From JANSWY01 sp965228955 (lineage in GTDB: Bacteria > Bacteroidota > Bacteroidia > Cytophagales > Cyclobacteriaceae): 64,000 nt of DNA. This document shows, piece by piece, positions 18,966-28,383 of this stretch (its first letter is position 1; each line of letters opens with the position of its first letter). Position numbers and translations under genes: made by a program. The notes beneath the pieces are model-generated. The model searched no databases, was not told the DNA's origin, and worked only from the letters and a program-made list of their open reading frames with translations. Location: positions 3,844,001-3,908,000 of the forward strand of contig OZ245848.1 of assembly GCA_965228955.1 (NCBI GenBank). Direction: 5' to 3'.

Positions 18966-20285
18966 ATGGCTTTAGTTGAAATGGTGATGCCCAAAATGGG
19001 CGAAAGCATTATGGAAGGAACAGTCCTCACCTGGCTTAAACAAGTGGGAGATTCAATCGATCAGGATGAATCAGTTCTAGAGGTAGCCACTGACAAGGTA
19101 GATACCGAAGTACCTTCCACACACGAAGGTGTACTTAAAGAAATATTGGCTCAGGAAGGCGATGTTGTTGAGGTTGGTAAACCGATCGCAATTATCGAAA
19201 CTGGTGGAGAAGCAACTGCCCCATCAAATGATACTCCTAAAACAGAGCCAGCAGCAGAACAACCAAAGCCTGCTGAAATTATCGAAGAAAGTATTACACA
19301 TCATGCAACATCTGTAGTTACTCCGGTAGTTACGGAGGGAGCTAGATTCTATTCTCCATTAGTGCTGAACATTGCTAAGACCGAGAACATCTCTATGGGA
19401 GAGCTTGAAGCAATTGGAGGTTCTGGCAAAGATGGTCGTGTAACCAAGAAAGATATTCTGGCTTATGTAAAAACCAGATCAAGCCAACCTGCTAAAGTTG
19501 CTGTTCCAGCTTCAAACGGAGCATCAAAACCTGCAGCCGCACCAGCTCCTCAGGCAATGCCAGTAAGCATTTCTGGTGAGGACGAAATCATCGAAATGGA
19601 TAGAATGAGGAAAATGATTGCGGAGCGAATGGTCGCTTCCAAACAAATTTCTCCTCACGTTACCTCTTTCGTTGAAGCTGATGTAACCAATATTGTTAAG
19701 TGGAGAAACAAGATGAAGCAAACCTTCAAAGAAAGAGAAGGCCAAAGCTTAACATTTACTCCAATTTTCATTGAGGCAGTAGCAAAAGCTATCAGAGACT
19801 ACCCAATGATCAACGTACAAGTTGACGGAAACAATATCGTGAAGAAAAGAGCAGTCAATATTGGTATGGCCGTGGCGCTACCTACAGGAAACCTAATCGT
19901 ACCTGTAATCCATGGAGCTGACCAATTGAATATCCTGGGGCTTACTCAAAAGGTGAATGACTTAGCAAAAAGAGCAAGAGATAACAAATTGAAACCAGAT
20001 GAATTATCTGGAGGGACTTATACAATTTCTAATGTTGGTTCATTCGGTAATGTTATGGGAACTCCAATCATCATGCAACCTCAGGTTGGTATTCTAGCAC
20101 TTGGTGCTATTGTTAAAAAGCCAGCTGTAATCGAAACACCAGAGGGAGACTTTATCGGTGTAAGACATAAGATGTTCTTATCTCATTCTTATGATCACAG
20201 AGTAGTAGATGGTGCACTTGGAGGTATGTTTGTAAGAAGGGTTGCAGATTACCTTGAAGGATTTGATATCGATAGAGTAGTTTAA
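18966..20285 (+). CDS. 2-oxo acid dehydrogenase E2 (dihydrolipoamide acyltransferase)
   Basis: This is the core acyltransferase of a 2-oxo acid dehydrogenase complex. Residues 1-78 form a lipoyl domain with the lipoylated Lys44 in ATDKVDTEV. A Pro/Ala/Glu-rich linker leads to the E1/E3-binding domain (about 128-168, SPLVLNIAKTENIS). A second linker and the CAT domain (about 208-439) follow, with the catalytic SHSYDHRVVDG. The overall form is that of the branched-chain or generic Bacteroidota E2 rather than the classic acetyl- or succinyl-transferase. The E1 and E3 genes are not adjacent. A strong terminator follows. Confidence 0.94.
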   Translation: MALVEMVMPKMGESIMEGTVLTWLKQVGDSIDQDESVLEVATDKVDTEVPSTHEGVLKEILAQEGDVVEVGKPIAIIETGGEATAPSNDTPKTEPAAEQPKPAEIIEESITHHATSVVTPVVTEGARFYSPLVLNIAKTENISMGELEAIGGSGKDGRVTKKDILAYVKTRSSQPAKVAVPASNGASKPAAAPAPQAMPVSISGEDEIIEMDRMRKMIAERMVASKQISPHVTSFVEADVTNIVKWRNKMKQTFKEREGQSLTFTPIFIEAVAKAIRDYPMINVQVDGNNIVKKRAVNIGMAVALPTGNLIVPVIHGADQLNILGLTQKVNDLAKRARDNKLKPDELSGGTYTISNVGSFGNVMGTPIIMQPQVGILALGAIVKKPAVIETPEGDFIGVRHKMFLSHSYDHRVVDGALGGMFVRRVADYLEGFDIDRVV

Positions 20286-20309
20286 TAATAACTCGATAAG
20301 AAATAATGA

Positions 20310-20338
20310 AGCCCTTGGTACAACCAGGGGCTTTTTTT
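20310..20338 (+). terminator. Rho-independent terminator of the E2 gene
   Basis: AGCCCTTGGT (20310-20319) pairs with ACCAGGGGCT (20323-20332), one G-U pair, and is followed by T6-7. Confidence 0.85.
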
Positions 20339-20362
20339 ATTCCTTCTTGTAAACTTTGATCA

Positions 20363-20391
20363 TAAAAAAAGCCAGACTCTCGTCTGGCTTT
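20363..20391 (-). terminator. Rho-independent terminator of the minus-strand gene
   Basis: On the minus strand AAAGCCAGAC and GTCTGGCTTT (20368-20377 with 20382-20391) form a 10-bp stem around TCTC, followed by a T run (the A run 20364-20370 on plus). It lies 22 bp after the stop of the hypothetical gene at 20413. Confidence 0.82.
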
Positions 20392-20412
20392 CCTATAATT
20401 TATTCATCAACC

Positions 20413-20850
20413 TTATCTTTCTAATGTAACCTGAAGGTTTTTTCTGTATCCAGAAACTGAAACAACAGAAATGTTATATGTGCCTTCAGAAGCTTTCTTT
20501 AAGAACTTATCAATATTCTCAGATACCTGATCTCTTGTCCCGTGCCATGTAGATAGCTTTTCAAAAAACCTATTTGACACAGAAGCCATTACTAACTCGT
20601 CATTCCCGACCAGTAAATCCTCATCTTCAGCTTTGTCCACAACCATTGTGTGGCTTTGCTCATTAAAGTTTACAAACTCTAATGGAGCTGAATAATTTGT
20701 GTTAAATACTTTAGCTGATAGATTCGAAGCTGTTGAATTGATCATTGTATTATTTATTTCCTTATTAACATTCCCGTTTCCCTCCGATGAAGGTCCCACA
20801 AATGGGATTACTGAGATTGTTATTACCATAGCTGATTGTAATAAGTTCAT
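20413..20850 (-). CDS. Hypothetical exported protein
   Basis: I do not recognise this protein. The start at 20850 gives MNLLQSAMVITISVIPFVG, a plausible signal peptide; an ATG 33 bp upstream (20883) is also in frame. The mature ~125 residues have an Asn-rich spacer, then a mixed alpha/beta part ending in a strand-rich YNISVVSVSGYRKNLQVTLER. Spacing and a dedicated terminator support a real single-gene unit. It lies between the E2 gene and the divergent sigma factor. Confidence 0.65.
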   Translation of the reverse strand: MNLLQSAMVITISVIPFVGPSSEGNGNVNKEINNTMINSTASNLSAKVFNTNYSAPLEFVNFNEQSHTMVVDKAEDEDLLVGNDELVMASVSNRFFEKLSTWHGTRDQVSENIDKFLKKASEGTYNISVVSVSGYRKNLQVTLER

Positions 20851-21120
20851 GTATTCCGGCGTAATTGTAGAATAAATGTACATGTTTTACTAATCTGAAA
20901 ATTCATTACTCGTTGAACCCCCTATATTTTTAGATAAACATGGGATTTTCTACGATTAAAAAAATCACATTAATTCTTGCATTTCTACATATCTAAAAAT
21001 TGATGGTCATTAAGCTTTAATAACTTCTTTTAACATTTTTTAAGAGAGCACCGATCAGGTTAAGGTTTACTTTGCTGTTGTACTTAAAGCAACCCTTTTA
21101 AAAAAGATTGCATTATAAAA

Positions 21121-21678
21121 TTGAACAACACAAACATCAACACTAAACCATTGACAGAAGAACAACTTGTAACGCTCTGCCAGCAAGAGGACCCTGGTGC
21201 TCAAGAGGAGCTCTATGGGCTTTTTGCAAACAAAATGTTTAGGATCTGTTTAAGGTATCTGCCTCAAGAAGATGAAGCAGAGGATTCAATGATAAAAGGG
21301 TTTGTCAAGGCATTCAGCAACATTCATAAATTCGAATACAGAGGCAAAGGAAGTCTTGAAGGTTGGGTGAAAAGAATTATAGTGAATGAATGTTTGATGG
21401 AGATTAGAAAAAGGAAAATGCAAACAACTACTTTAGAAAATGTTGTTGAAGTTGACGAAAACGCTGATGCGATATCTCAACTGCAAGCAGAAGACCTTTA
21501 TTCTGTCATTAGGAAATTACCAAATGGCTATAGAACAGTATTTAACATGCATATTATTGAAGGTTACGCCCACAAAGAGATTGCAGAAATACTGAATGTC
21601 AGTGAAAATACTTCCAAGTCTCAATTGAGCAAAGCCAAGGCGATGCTGAGGAGATTAATTACAGAAAATGAATTGTAA
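21121..21678 (+). CDS. ECF-type RNA polymerase sigma factor
   Basis: A 185-residue sigma-70 family factor with only regions 2 and 4. Region 2 runs about 28-95 (ELYGLFANKMFRICLRYL, DEAEDSMIKGFVKAF), and region 4 about 130-182 (LPNGYRTVFNMHIIEGYAHKEIAEIL, ending in the helix-turn-helix NVSENTSKSQLSKAKAMLR). The start is a TTG at 21121; the next in-frame ATG would remove region 2. It is followed after 2 bp by a membrane protein that probably acts as its regulator. Confidence 0.93.
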   Translation: MNNTNINTKPLTEEQLVTLCQQEDPGAQEELYGLFANKMFRICLRYLPQEDEAEDSMIKGFVKAFSNIHKFEYRGKGSLEGWVKRIIVNECLMEIRKRKMQTTTLENVVEVDENADAISQLQAEDLYSVIRKLPNGYRTVFNMHIIEGYAHKEIAEILNVSENTSKSQLSKAKAMLRRLITENEL

Positions 21679-21680
21679 GA

Positions 21681-22571
21681 ATGGAAAAGAAAAACATTAA
21701 CAATATCGTGCAGGAAAAGCTCAAAACAATTGAGGATAAAATTGTACCTGGAACAAATTGGGACAAAGCAACCTCGTGGAAAAAAATAAGAGAGATTCTG
21801 GATACCAAAAATAAAAAAATGGTGATCTGGTACTTTGCGATGGCTGCTTCAATCTCATTCGCCTTTGCTGCAACTCTCAATGAAAACCTGAATTTTGTAA
21901 AGCACTCAATCGAAGAATTGCTTTCCAAGCCAATAGCGGAAAACACAACTGATCAGGAAATCCTAACAGAGAAGGAAGCATTTCAGCCAATCAAGAAAGA
22001 GACACATGCCGAATTGTCCAAAAAAACGATGGTTGAGTTATCAGATTTCTCAGAAAGCACAATCAAACCAGTAGCACAGTTTACACCATATGAAAATAAA
22101 TTAGTTACTGAAACCCCTAGACAAAAAAGCTCTCCAAAATTGATTGTAAGTCCTTCTGTCAGCGTAAATGCATCTGCAAACCCTAACCTTTGGAATGACT
22201 TCTCTCCTACTTTAGGTGTTGATTTCAAATATCAATTGAATAATGATTCTAAAAACAGAAAGTACGTTTCATTGGGGCTGCAGAGTACAATGTTTACAAA
22301 ATTTGAAAATGAAATGTCTGTAAAAGTATATCCAGCAACATTTGTTACCACAAAATACGGTCAATCAAAAGTCAACATCAACGGCAAGAAGAAAATTTGG
22401 GAAGTAGGTGCAGGCTACCTCGTAAATCCTGATCACGAAATATTTGATGACTCTACATTCAAAGTACAATACAATCGCACTATCATTGGAAGATTCAGAG
22501 GTGGGCCTGAATTAATATTTACCGACAAATTCAAGAAGGTTTACCCAGGTTTTACGATTGTATTCAGTTAA
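21681..22571 (+). CDS. Membrane protein of the sigma-factor operon, putative anti-sigma regulator
   Basis: A 296-residue protein with a basic cytoplasmic segment of about 50 residues, a single transmembrane helix (about 51-70, MVIWYFAMAASISFAFAAT), a low-complexity Glu/Lys/Thr linker and a C-terminal strand-rich domain (about 150-296, KLIVSPSVSVNASANPNLW to the end) that resembles a small outer-membrane-type beta domain. No canonical ZAS anti-sigma zinc motif is present. Gene order (2 bp after an ECF sigma) suggests a regulatory role in analogy with anti-sigma genes, but this is inference. Confidence 0.75.
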   Translation: MEKKNINNIVQEKLKTIEDKIVPGTNWDKATSWKKIREILDTKNKKMVIWYFAMAASISFAFAATLNENLNFVKHSIEELLSKPIAENTTDQEILTEKEAFQPIKKETHAELSKKTMVELSDFSESTIKPVAQFTPYENKLVTETPRQKSSPKLIVSPSVSVNASANPNLWNDFSPTLGVDFKYQLNNDSKNRKYVSLGLQSTMFTKFENEMSVKVYPATFVTTKYGQSKVNINGKKKIWEVGAGYLVNPDHEIFDDSTFKVQYNRTIIGRFRGGPELIFTDKFKKVYPGFTIVFS

Positions 22572-22596
22572 TTCTCAAAAAGCTAATTTGCTGGTA

Positions 22597-22627
22597 TTGA
22601 CAAAAAACAAAATAATGTTCATGTTTG
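22597..22627 (+). promoter_or_regulatory. Putative promoter of pgi
   Basis: TTG (22597-22599) and CATGTTTG (22620-22627, 7 of 8 to TAnnTTTG) are 20 bp apart, 25 bp before the pgi start codon. Confidence 0.45.
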
Positions 22628-22652
22628 CCTTCGTTTTTGAATTACGAAGGAT

Positions 22653-24305
22653 ATGTTACCAAATATAAACCCAGCTCAAACAGATAGCTGGAACAAACTA
22701 GCAGACCACCACAAACAAATCAGTGGTCAACAAATCAAAGATCTTTTTGCAACTGACAGCAGTAGATTTGAGAAGTTCTCACTCTCATTTAACGATTTCC
22801 TGCTCGATTACTCTAAAAATCTTATCACTGAAGAGACTTTAGCTTTATTGAAGCAACTTAGTGAGGAATGTAAGCTTAGTGAGGCAATTGAATCCATGTT
22901 TACTGGTGATGCTATAAATGCAACTGAGGGTAGATCAGTATTACATATTGCATTGAGAAACCTGAGCAATCAGGAGATTATGGTAAATGGTGAAAATGTA
23001 GCACCAAAGGTGAATGCTGTTCTGGCCAAAATGGAATCATTTGTGAATGCATTACACAATGGTGAATTACTAGGATATACTGGCAAACCTCTAAAGCACA
23101 TTGTAAATATTGGAATTGGGGGATCAGATTTGGGTCCTTTTATGGTAACTGAAGCATTGGAGCCATATTCTAAAGAGGGAATTAAAACGCACTTTGTTTC
23201 TAATGTTGATGGAGCACACATTCTTAGCAAGTTGAAAGAAGTGGATCCGGAAACTACATTATTCATTATTGCTTCAAAGACATTCACCACACAGGAAACA
23301 ATGACGAATGCTCACACTGCCAGAAAATGGTTCCTTGAGCATGCAAAAGATGAATCCGAAGTAAAAAAGCATTTCATAGCACTTTCTACCAATGTTGAGA
23401 AAGTAAAGGAATTTGGTATAGACGAAAACAACATCTTTGAATTCTGGGACTGGGTTGGAGGTAGATACTCTTTATGGTCAGCTATTGGAATGAGCATTGC
23501 TTGCCATGTAGGGTTCGACAACTTCAAAGAACTTCTGGCAGGTGCCGAAGAAATGGATAAGCACTTCAGAGAAGCACCTGTTGAGCAAAACATGCCTGCC
23601 CTATTGGCACTTCTTGGAATCTGGTACAATAACTTCTTCAATGCTGAGTCACACGCTATATTGGCTTATGACCAATCTCTTAATGCATTTGCTAAATATT
23701 TGCAGCAAGGCGATATGGAGAGCAATGGAAAGTATGTTGATAGAAACGGAAAAACCGTAGATTACCAGACTGGGCCTATTATTTGGGGTGAGCCTGGAAC
23801 AAATGGGCAGCATGCGTTTTATCAGTTGATTCACCAAGGCACAAAAATGATCCCATGTGATTTCATTGCAGCCGCTAATCCTCAAAATGAATTAGTTGAT
23901 CATCATACAAAGCTTCTTTCAAATTTCTTTGCTCAAACGGAAGCATTAATGAAAGGAAAAACCGAGGAAGAAGTTGTCGCAGAATTAAAAGATAAAGGAG
24001 CTTCTCAGGAAGAGATTGGAAAAATTACTCCATTCAAAATATTCAACGGAAACAAACCTACTAACAGCTTATTGATCAAGAAATTAACTCCAAGAACATT
24101 GGGTTCATTGATTGCGTTGTATGAGCACAAAATATTTGTTCAGGGAGTAATCTGGAATATTTACAGCTTCGATCAATGGGGAGTGGAATTAGGTAAGCAA
24201 TTGGCTGGAAAAATTCTTCCTGAACTTGAAAATAACGATGAGGTAACTACTCACGATGCTTCCACAAACGGACTAATCAATGCATTCAAGAAACTCAGAG
24301 ATTAA
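22653..24305 (+). CDS. pgi: Glucose-6-phosphate isomerase
   Basis: This 550-residue enzyme interconverts glucose 6-phosphate and fructose 6-phosphate in glycolysis and gluconeogenesis. Signature blocks are NIGIGGSDLGPFMV, FVSNVDG, WVGGRYSLWSAIG, GEPGTNGQHAFYQLIHQG (with the catalytic Glu and His) and FDQWGVELGKQLA near the C-terminus. The length and both SIS domains are complete. It converges on the rRNA methylase gene with only 1 bp between the stop codons. Confidence 0.98.
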   Translation: MLPNINPAQTDSWNKLADHHKQISGQQIKDLFATDSSRFEKFSLSFNDFLLDYSKNLITEETLALLKQLSEECKLSEAIESMFTGDAINATEGRSVLHIALRNLSNQEIMVNGENVAPKVNAVLAKMESFVNALHNGELLGYTGKPLKHIVNIGIGGSDLGPFMVTEALEPYSKEGIKTHFVSNVDGAHILSKLKEVDPETTLFIIASKTFTTQETMTNAHTARKWFLEHAKDESEVKKHFIALSTNVEKVKEFGIDENNIFEFWDWVGGRYSLWSAIGMSIACHVGFDNFKELLAGAEEMDKHFREAPVEQNMPALLALLGIWYNNFFNAESHAILAYDQSLNAFAKYLQQGDMESNGKYVDRNGKTVDYQTGPIIWGEPGTNGQHAFYQLIHQGTKMIPCDFIAAANPQNELVDHHTKLLSNFFAQTEALMKGKTEEEVVAELKDKGASQEEIGKITPFKIFNGNKPTNSLLIKKLTPRTLGSLIALYEHKIFVQGVIWNIYSFDQWGVELGKQLAGKILPELENNDEVTTHDASTNGLINAFKKLRD

Positions 24306-24306
24306 C

Positions 24307-25041
24307 TCAGTTTCTTAAATGAGAACATATTATTCCTGTAGCAATCGCCACATTTAGCGATTCTGCTTCACCAACCTTAGGAATATAAACCGGATGGGTA
24401 ATGAATTTCTGCAATTCTTCCTGAATTCCTTGAGATTCGTTACCCATTAATATTACCCCATCAGATCCAAAGTTCACTTCCCCAAGATTCTTCCCTTGTA
24501 ATAAAGCTCCAAAAACCGGATTCTTATATTGACTCAACTGTTCTTTCAAGTCAACAGAATACACTTTTACTCTGGTGAAAGATCCCATGGTTGAATTAAT
24601 AACTTTTGGATTATAAAAGTCGACACAGTCTTTTGAACACCAGATGGTATTGATACCAAACCAATCTGCAGTTCGAATAATTGTACCGAGATTACCTGGA
24701 TCCTTTACCTCATCCAATGCTAAAATAAATCCCGAAATAGAAGTATCCGGTTTTTCTTCAAACATATTCACTAAAGCCAATCCTGAGTCGTTAGAATTAA
24801 AACTACCTGCAGATTCAATATTTTGCTGCGATGTGATGATTGGCTCAATGGATAATTTATTTAGTTTTGCTCCATGCTTATGAAAGAACTTCTCAGTAAC
24901 TGCAAGTTTCTCTATCGAGCAATCGGAGGATATCAATTCCAGCAAGTTCTTGGAACCTTCGACTATAAACAGCCTTTCCTTGTCCCGATTTTTCTTAAGT
25001 TGTAAAGACCTGATAAATTTTATTTCTCGTTTGGAAAGCAT
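24307..25041 (-). CDS. SpoU/TrmH family RNA 2'-O-methyltransferase
   Basis: From the ATG at 25041 the product has 244 residues (an in-frame extension to 25062 is less likely). An N-terminal substrate-binding domain (KREIKFIRSLQLKKNRDKERLFIVEGSK is the typical opening) precedes the SPOUT knot with motif 1 DPGNLGTIIRTADWFG, motif 2 VILMGNESQGI and motif 3 VGEAESLNVAIATGI. The enzyme uses SAM to methylate a ribose 2'-OH, most likely in 23S rRNA. The exact site is unknown. Its 5' end overlaps that of the divergent tamL gene. Confidence 0.92.
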   Translation of the reverse strand: MLSKREIKFIRSLQLKKNRDKERLFIVEGSKNLLELISSDCSIEKLAVTEKFFHKHGAKLNKLSIEPIITSQQNIESAGSFNSNDSGLALVNMFEEKPDTSISGFILALDEVKDPGNLGTIIRTADWFGINTIWCSKDCVDFYNPKVINSTMGSFTRVKVYSVDLKEQLSQYKNPVFGALLQGKNLGEVNFGSDGVILMGNESQGIQEELQKFITHPVYIPKVGEAESLNVAIATGIICSHLRN

Positions 25042-27478
25042 AGCATACAAAAGAATCAGCACAAGATTAAGAAATATAGTGATATTACTACCACTAATTT
25101 CAAGTCTATTATCTGGCTGTATCGGATTTCGCTACCTGGAGAAGGATCAGGAAATACTTTACGATCAAAAACTCAAGAACACTACAGACCTGAATACTGA
25201 TGAATTAAGTAACCAGTATTTGCAGCAACCAAACAGCAGATTGCCTCTGATTCCGGTTTCCATATTAGTTCCAATCTATCAAACTGGATTAAAGTCTTAC
25301 TCGGTTGAGAAGTTCGAGGAGAAAAAAGAGAAAGCCCAACTGAAATTCTCAAATAAGATCAGCAAAGCGGATAGAACCAGAAAAAAAGAAAGACTAAGAG
25401 ATAGACTCGCTCAAAAAACTGAAAAGTACAACAAGAATATCAAAGAAGGCAACCTGTTCATGAGGTGGGGAGAACCTCTTGCAGTCTTTGATTCTGTAAG
25501 TATGGAAGGTACAATTGAAAACATGGAAACCTATTTACAGGGAGAAGGATACTTCAACGCCAGTGTTAAAGCGCAAAAAAACTCACTTGATAGATTAGCC
25601 ACAGTAACCTATGAAATAGACAAAAAGCAAGCATTTACCATTGATTCAATACAATACCTGATCCCAGATAACCGAATAAGGGAATTGGTTCTCAAAAACA
25701 CATTGCTCGAGAAAGGTCAAAGATTTCAACAAAGAGTTCTCACAAATGAGAGAGAGCGAATTAACAAACTGCTTGTAAATAGCGGTTACTATGGATTTAG
25801 CCGACAATATGTATCCTTCCAGGCGGATAGTGCCGCTCTTGGGAATCATAGGGTAATTCTCCAGCTGATCATCAAGAACCCTATTGGTGAAGACCAACAC
25901 AAAGTTTACAAACTAGATTCCATCATTTTCACATCGGACGCCAATTCAAAATACAGAGCGAAAAGGAAACAAAAGGAATATAACGGCATCACTTATGATT
26001 ACATTAGAGACATATATTCCACAAAAATTCTGGACTGGAGAATATTCCTCCATGCAGACAGCCTATATCGAGAAGATGACACATTCGAAACGCAGAAGCA
26101 GCTTTCGAATATGGATAATTTCAAGTTTGTGAATATTAAATATGACACGATTGGTGATGACTTCATTGCTCACATATATACCAGTCCTTTAAAACGCTTT
26201 GAAACAAGCACCGAGTTCGGAGCAAACTTCATACAGGATGGTAAGTTTCCAGGTCCTTTCCTAAATTTTAGCTTAAAGAACCGAAATGCCTTTCAAGGTT
26301 TAGAAAATATGGAGCTGGGAGTCAATTTTGGTATTGATGGTCTTACAGGGGTTTCCGATCAAGATACTTATTATCAAACAATTGAATACGGCGGTAGACT
26401 GACATTTACATTCCCACAATTCCTCTTACCTCTCAGAAACAGAACCAAACGAAATATTGGAAAATTCAATCCAAAAACTCTGATTACTGCACGAATCAAC
26501 TTCGCAAACAGACCGGAGTACGAACGAAACACTTTCAGTTCTTCAATTGCCTATACCTGGCAAAAGGATAATAATTTGGTATTTAGCATCACTCCTCTTG
26601 ATATCAACTTCATCAATACCAAAAGAATTGATCCTGAGTTTGATGCTTTGCTGGAAGAACTTGCGTCCAGGGGTAATACCTATGCCAACTCATTTAATTC
26701 TGCATTTGTCAGCAGTTCCATTTTTACAGCTACTTATGACCACAATGATTACGGAAACAAAAAGCGACCATCATCATTTGTTCGACTCTTCGTGGAAACT
26801 GGTGGAAACCTTATCAACATATTCGGAGATAGCATCTTCGGGGGCGATTTGGCTTATTACAAATACATTAAAACCAATTTGGATCTTAGGAGAAACGTAC
26901 CCCTCAACAGAAACTCAAGTGTTGCTATGAGGCTTAATATGGGAGCCGCATTTCCTTACGGTAACGGAGATGACTCCACCCTTCCATACGAAAAATTCTT
27001 CTTTGCTGGAGGTAGTAGCAGTCTTAGAGCATGGCAACCAAGACGTCTGGGGCCCGGATCATATGCTCCAATCGATTCCACTACTCAAAATATCAACTAT
27101 GACTTTGAGCAACCTGCGGACATCTTGTTTGAAGGTAGCATAGAGTTTAGGCAAAAGCTTCTCGGTATCTTTTCCTGGGCGTACTTCTTAGATTTTGGTA
27201 ACTCCTGGACATGGTATGAAGATGCAACAAGACCGGGCTCAAAATTTGCTCCTACAAAGCTTGTTTCCCAAATTGCAATTGGGTCAGGGTTAGGAATGAG
27301 ATTTGATTTCTCATTCCTGTTAGTCAGACTTGACATTGGAGTTAAAGTGCTGGATCCAGCTCAGCCAAGTGGAGAAAAATTTGTTTTGGATGACTTTTCA
27401 TTTCAAAACAATCAAACAGAAAATATTAGAATACGAAATCAGCCAGTTCTTAATATTGGGATTGGTTATCCTTTTTAA
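25031..27478 (+). CDS. tamL: BamA/TamA-family outer-membrane lipoprotein (TamL-like)
   Basis: This protein has an N-terminal lipoprotein-like signal (VILLPLISSLLSGC), POTRA-like repeats (about 130-400) and a C-terminal 16-strand D15/BamA barrel. The conserved GGSSSLRAWQPRRLGPG block corresponds to the family (V)RGY region, and the protein ends ...VLNIGIGYPF. Lipidated TamA homologues (TamL) paired with TamB are known in Bacteroidota; no tamB is adjacent. The start is uncertain: a TTG at 25031 or GTG at 25079 puts the lipobox at the right distance, while the open frame runs back to 24950 inside the divergent methylase gene. Confidence 0.85.
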   Translation: MESIAYKRISTRLRNIVILLPLISSLLSGCIGFRYLEKDQEILYDQKLKNTTDLNTDELSNQYLQQPNSRLPLIPVSILVPIYQTGLKSYSVEKFEEKKEKAQLKFSNKISKADRTRKKERLRDRLAQKTEKYNKNIKEGNLFMRWGEPLAVFDSVSMEGTIENMETYLQGEGYFNASVKAQKNSLDRLATVTYEIDKKQAFTIDSIQYLIPDNRIRELVLKNTLLEKGQRFQQRVLTNERERINKLLVNSGYYGFSRQYVSFQADSAALGNHRVILQLIIKNPIGEDQHKVYKLDSIIFTSDANSKYRAKRKQKEYNGITYDYIRDIYSTKILDWRIFLHADSLYREDDTFETQKQLSNMDNFKFVNIKYDTIGDDFIAHIYTSPLKRFETSTEFGANFIQDGKFPGPFLNFSLKNRNAFQGLENMELGVNFGIDGLTGVSDQDTYYQTIEYGGRLTFTFPQFLLPLRNRTKRNIGKFNPKTLITARINFANRPEYERNTFSSSIAYTWQKDNNLVFSITPLDINFINTKRIDPEFDALLEELASRGNTYANSFNSAFVSSSIFTATYDHNDYGNKKRPSSFVRLFVETGGNLINIFGDSIFGGDLAYYKYIKTNLDLRRNVPLNRNSSVAMRLNMGAAFPYGNGDDSTLPYEKFFFAGGSSSLRAWQPRRLGPGSYAPIDSTTQNINYDFEQPADILFEGSIEFRQKLLGIFSWAYFLDFGNSWTWYEDATRPGSKFAPTKLVSQIAIGSGLGMRFDFSFLLVRLDIGVKVLDPAQPSGEKFVLDDFSFQNNQTENIRIRNQPVLNIGIGYPF

Positions 27479-27480
27479 AT

Positions 27481-28383
27481 ATGAGTTTAACAAAAGAAAG
27501 CATTGCAGAATGGTTTAAATCTTTACAAGATGATATCTGCAATGGATTGGAGTCACTGGACGGAACTGGTAAGTTTCAGGAAGATAAATGGACAAGACCT
27601 GAAGGAGGCGGTGGCCGATCCAGGGTTATTACCAATGGACAGGTAATTGAAAAAGGAGGAGTTAACTTCTCCGCTGTAGAAGGTCCTACTCCTCAGAAAA
27701 TCTTAGATGCTTTAAAACTCCCAGAAGCTGACTTCTTTGCATCTGGCGTATCTATTGTATTGCACCCAAACAGTCCAATGACCCCAATCATTCATATGAA
27801 TGTTAGGTATTTCGAAATGAGTGATGGCACTTACTGGTTTGGTGGTGGAATTGATCTTACACCTCACTATGTTGTGAAAGACGATGCAAAAAGGTTCCAT
27901 GAATACCTTAAAGAGACTTGTGACAAATACGACCCTGAATATTATCCTAAATTCAAAAAATGGGCTGATGATTACTTTTTCATCAAACACAGGGATGAAA
28001 CCAGAGGAATCGGCGGAATCTTTTTTGATAGATTAAAAGAAGATGATACTCATTCGAAAGAAGATATTTGGGAATTCGTAAAGGCTGTAGGAAATACATT
28101 TGTACCAGCATATTCCGAGATGGTTAATCGCTCCAAAACTATTGAATTTGGAGAAGCTGAGAAAGCCTGGCAACATCATAGAAGAGGCAGGTATGTTGAG
28201 TTCAATCTCGTTTGGGATAAAGGCACAAAGTTTGGTCTAGATACAAATGGAAGAACTGAATCAATCCTTATGAGTCTCCCTCCACAGGCAAATTGGACCT
28301 ATCAACATCAAGTAGAAACAAATAGTAGAGAAGCTGAAACATTGTCTCTACTAAAAAAAGACATTGATTGGGTAAATGCTTGA
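27481..28383 (+). CDS. hemF: Oxygen-dependent coproporphyrinogen III oxidase
   Basis: HemF oxidatively decarboxylates coproporphyrinogen III to protoporphyrinogen IX with O2 in haem synthesis. The 300-residue protein shows the family blocks KGGVNFSAVEG, IHMNVRYFEM, WFGGGIDLTPHY, RGIGGIFFDRL and a C-terminal RGRYVEFNLVWDKGTKFGL-type segment. It starts 2 bp after tamL ends and overlaps the PAP2 gene by 8 bp, so the three are probably cotranscribed. HemF implies aerobic growth. Confidence 0.97.
   Translation: MSLTKESIAEWFKSLQDDICNGLESLDGTGKFQEDKWTRPEGGGGRSRVITNGQVIEKGGVNFSAVEGPTPQKILDALKLPEADFFASGVSIVLHPNSPMTPIIHMNVRYFEMSDGTYWFGGGIDLTPHYVVKDDAKRFHEYLKETCDKYDPEYYPKFKKWADDYFFIKHRDETRGIGGIFFDRLKEDDTHSKEDIWEFVKAVGNTFVPAYSEMVNRSKTIEFGEAEKAWQHHRRGRYVEFNLVWDKGTKFGLDTNGRTESILMSLPPQANWTYQHQVETNSREAETLSLLKKDIDWVNA

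Noticed and set aside
26547..26930. 127-codon frame inside tamL
   Set aside because: It is in another frame of a clear barrel-coding region.
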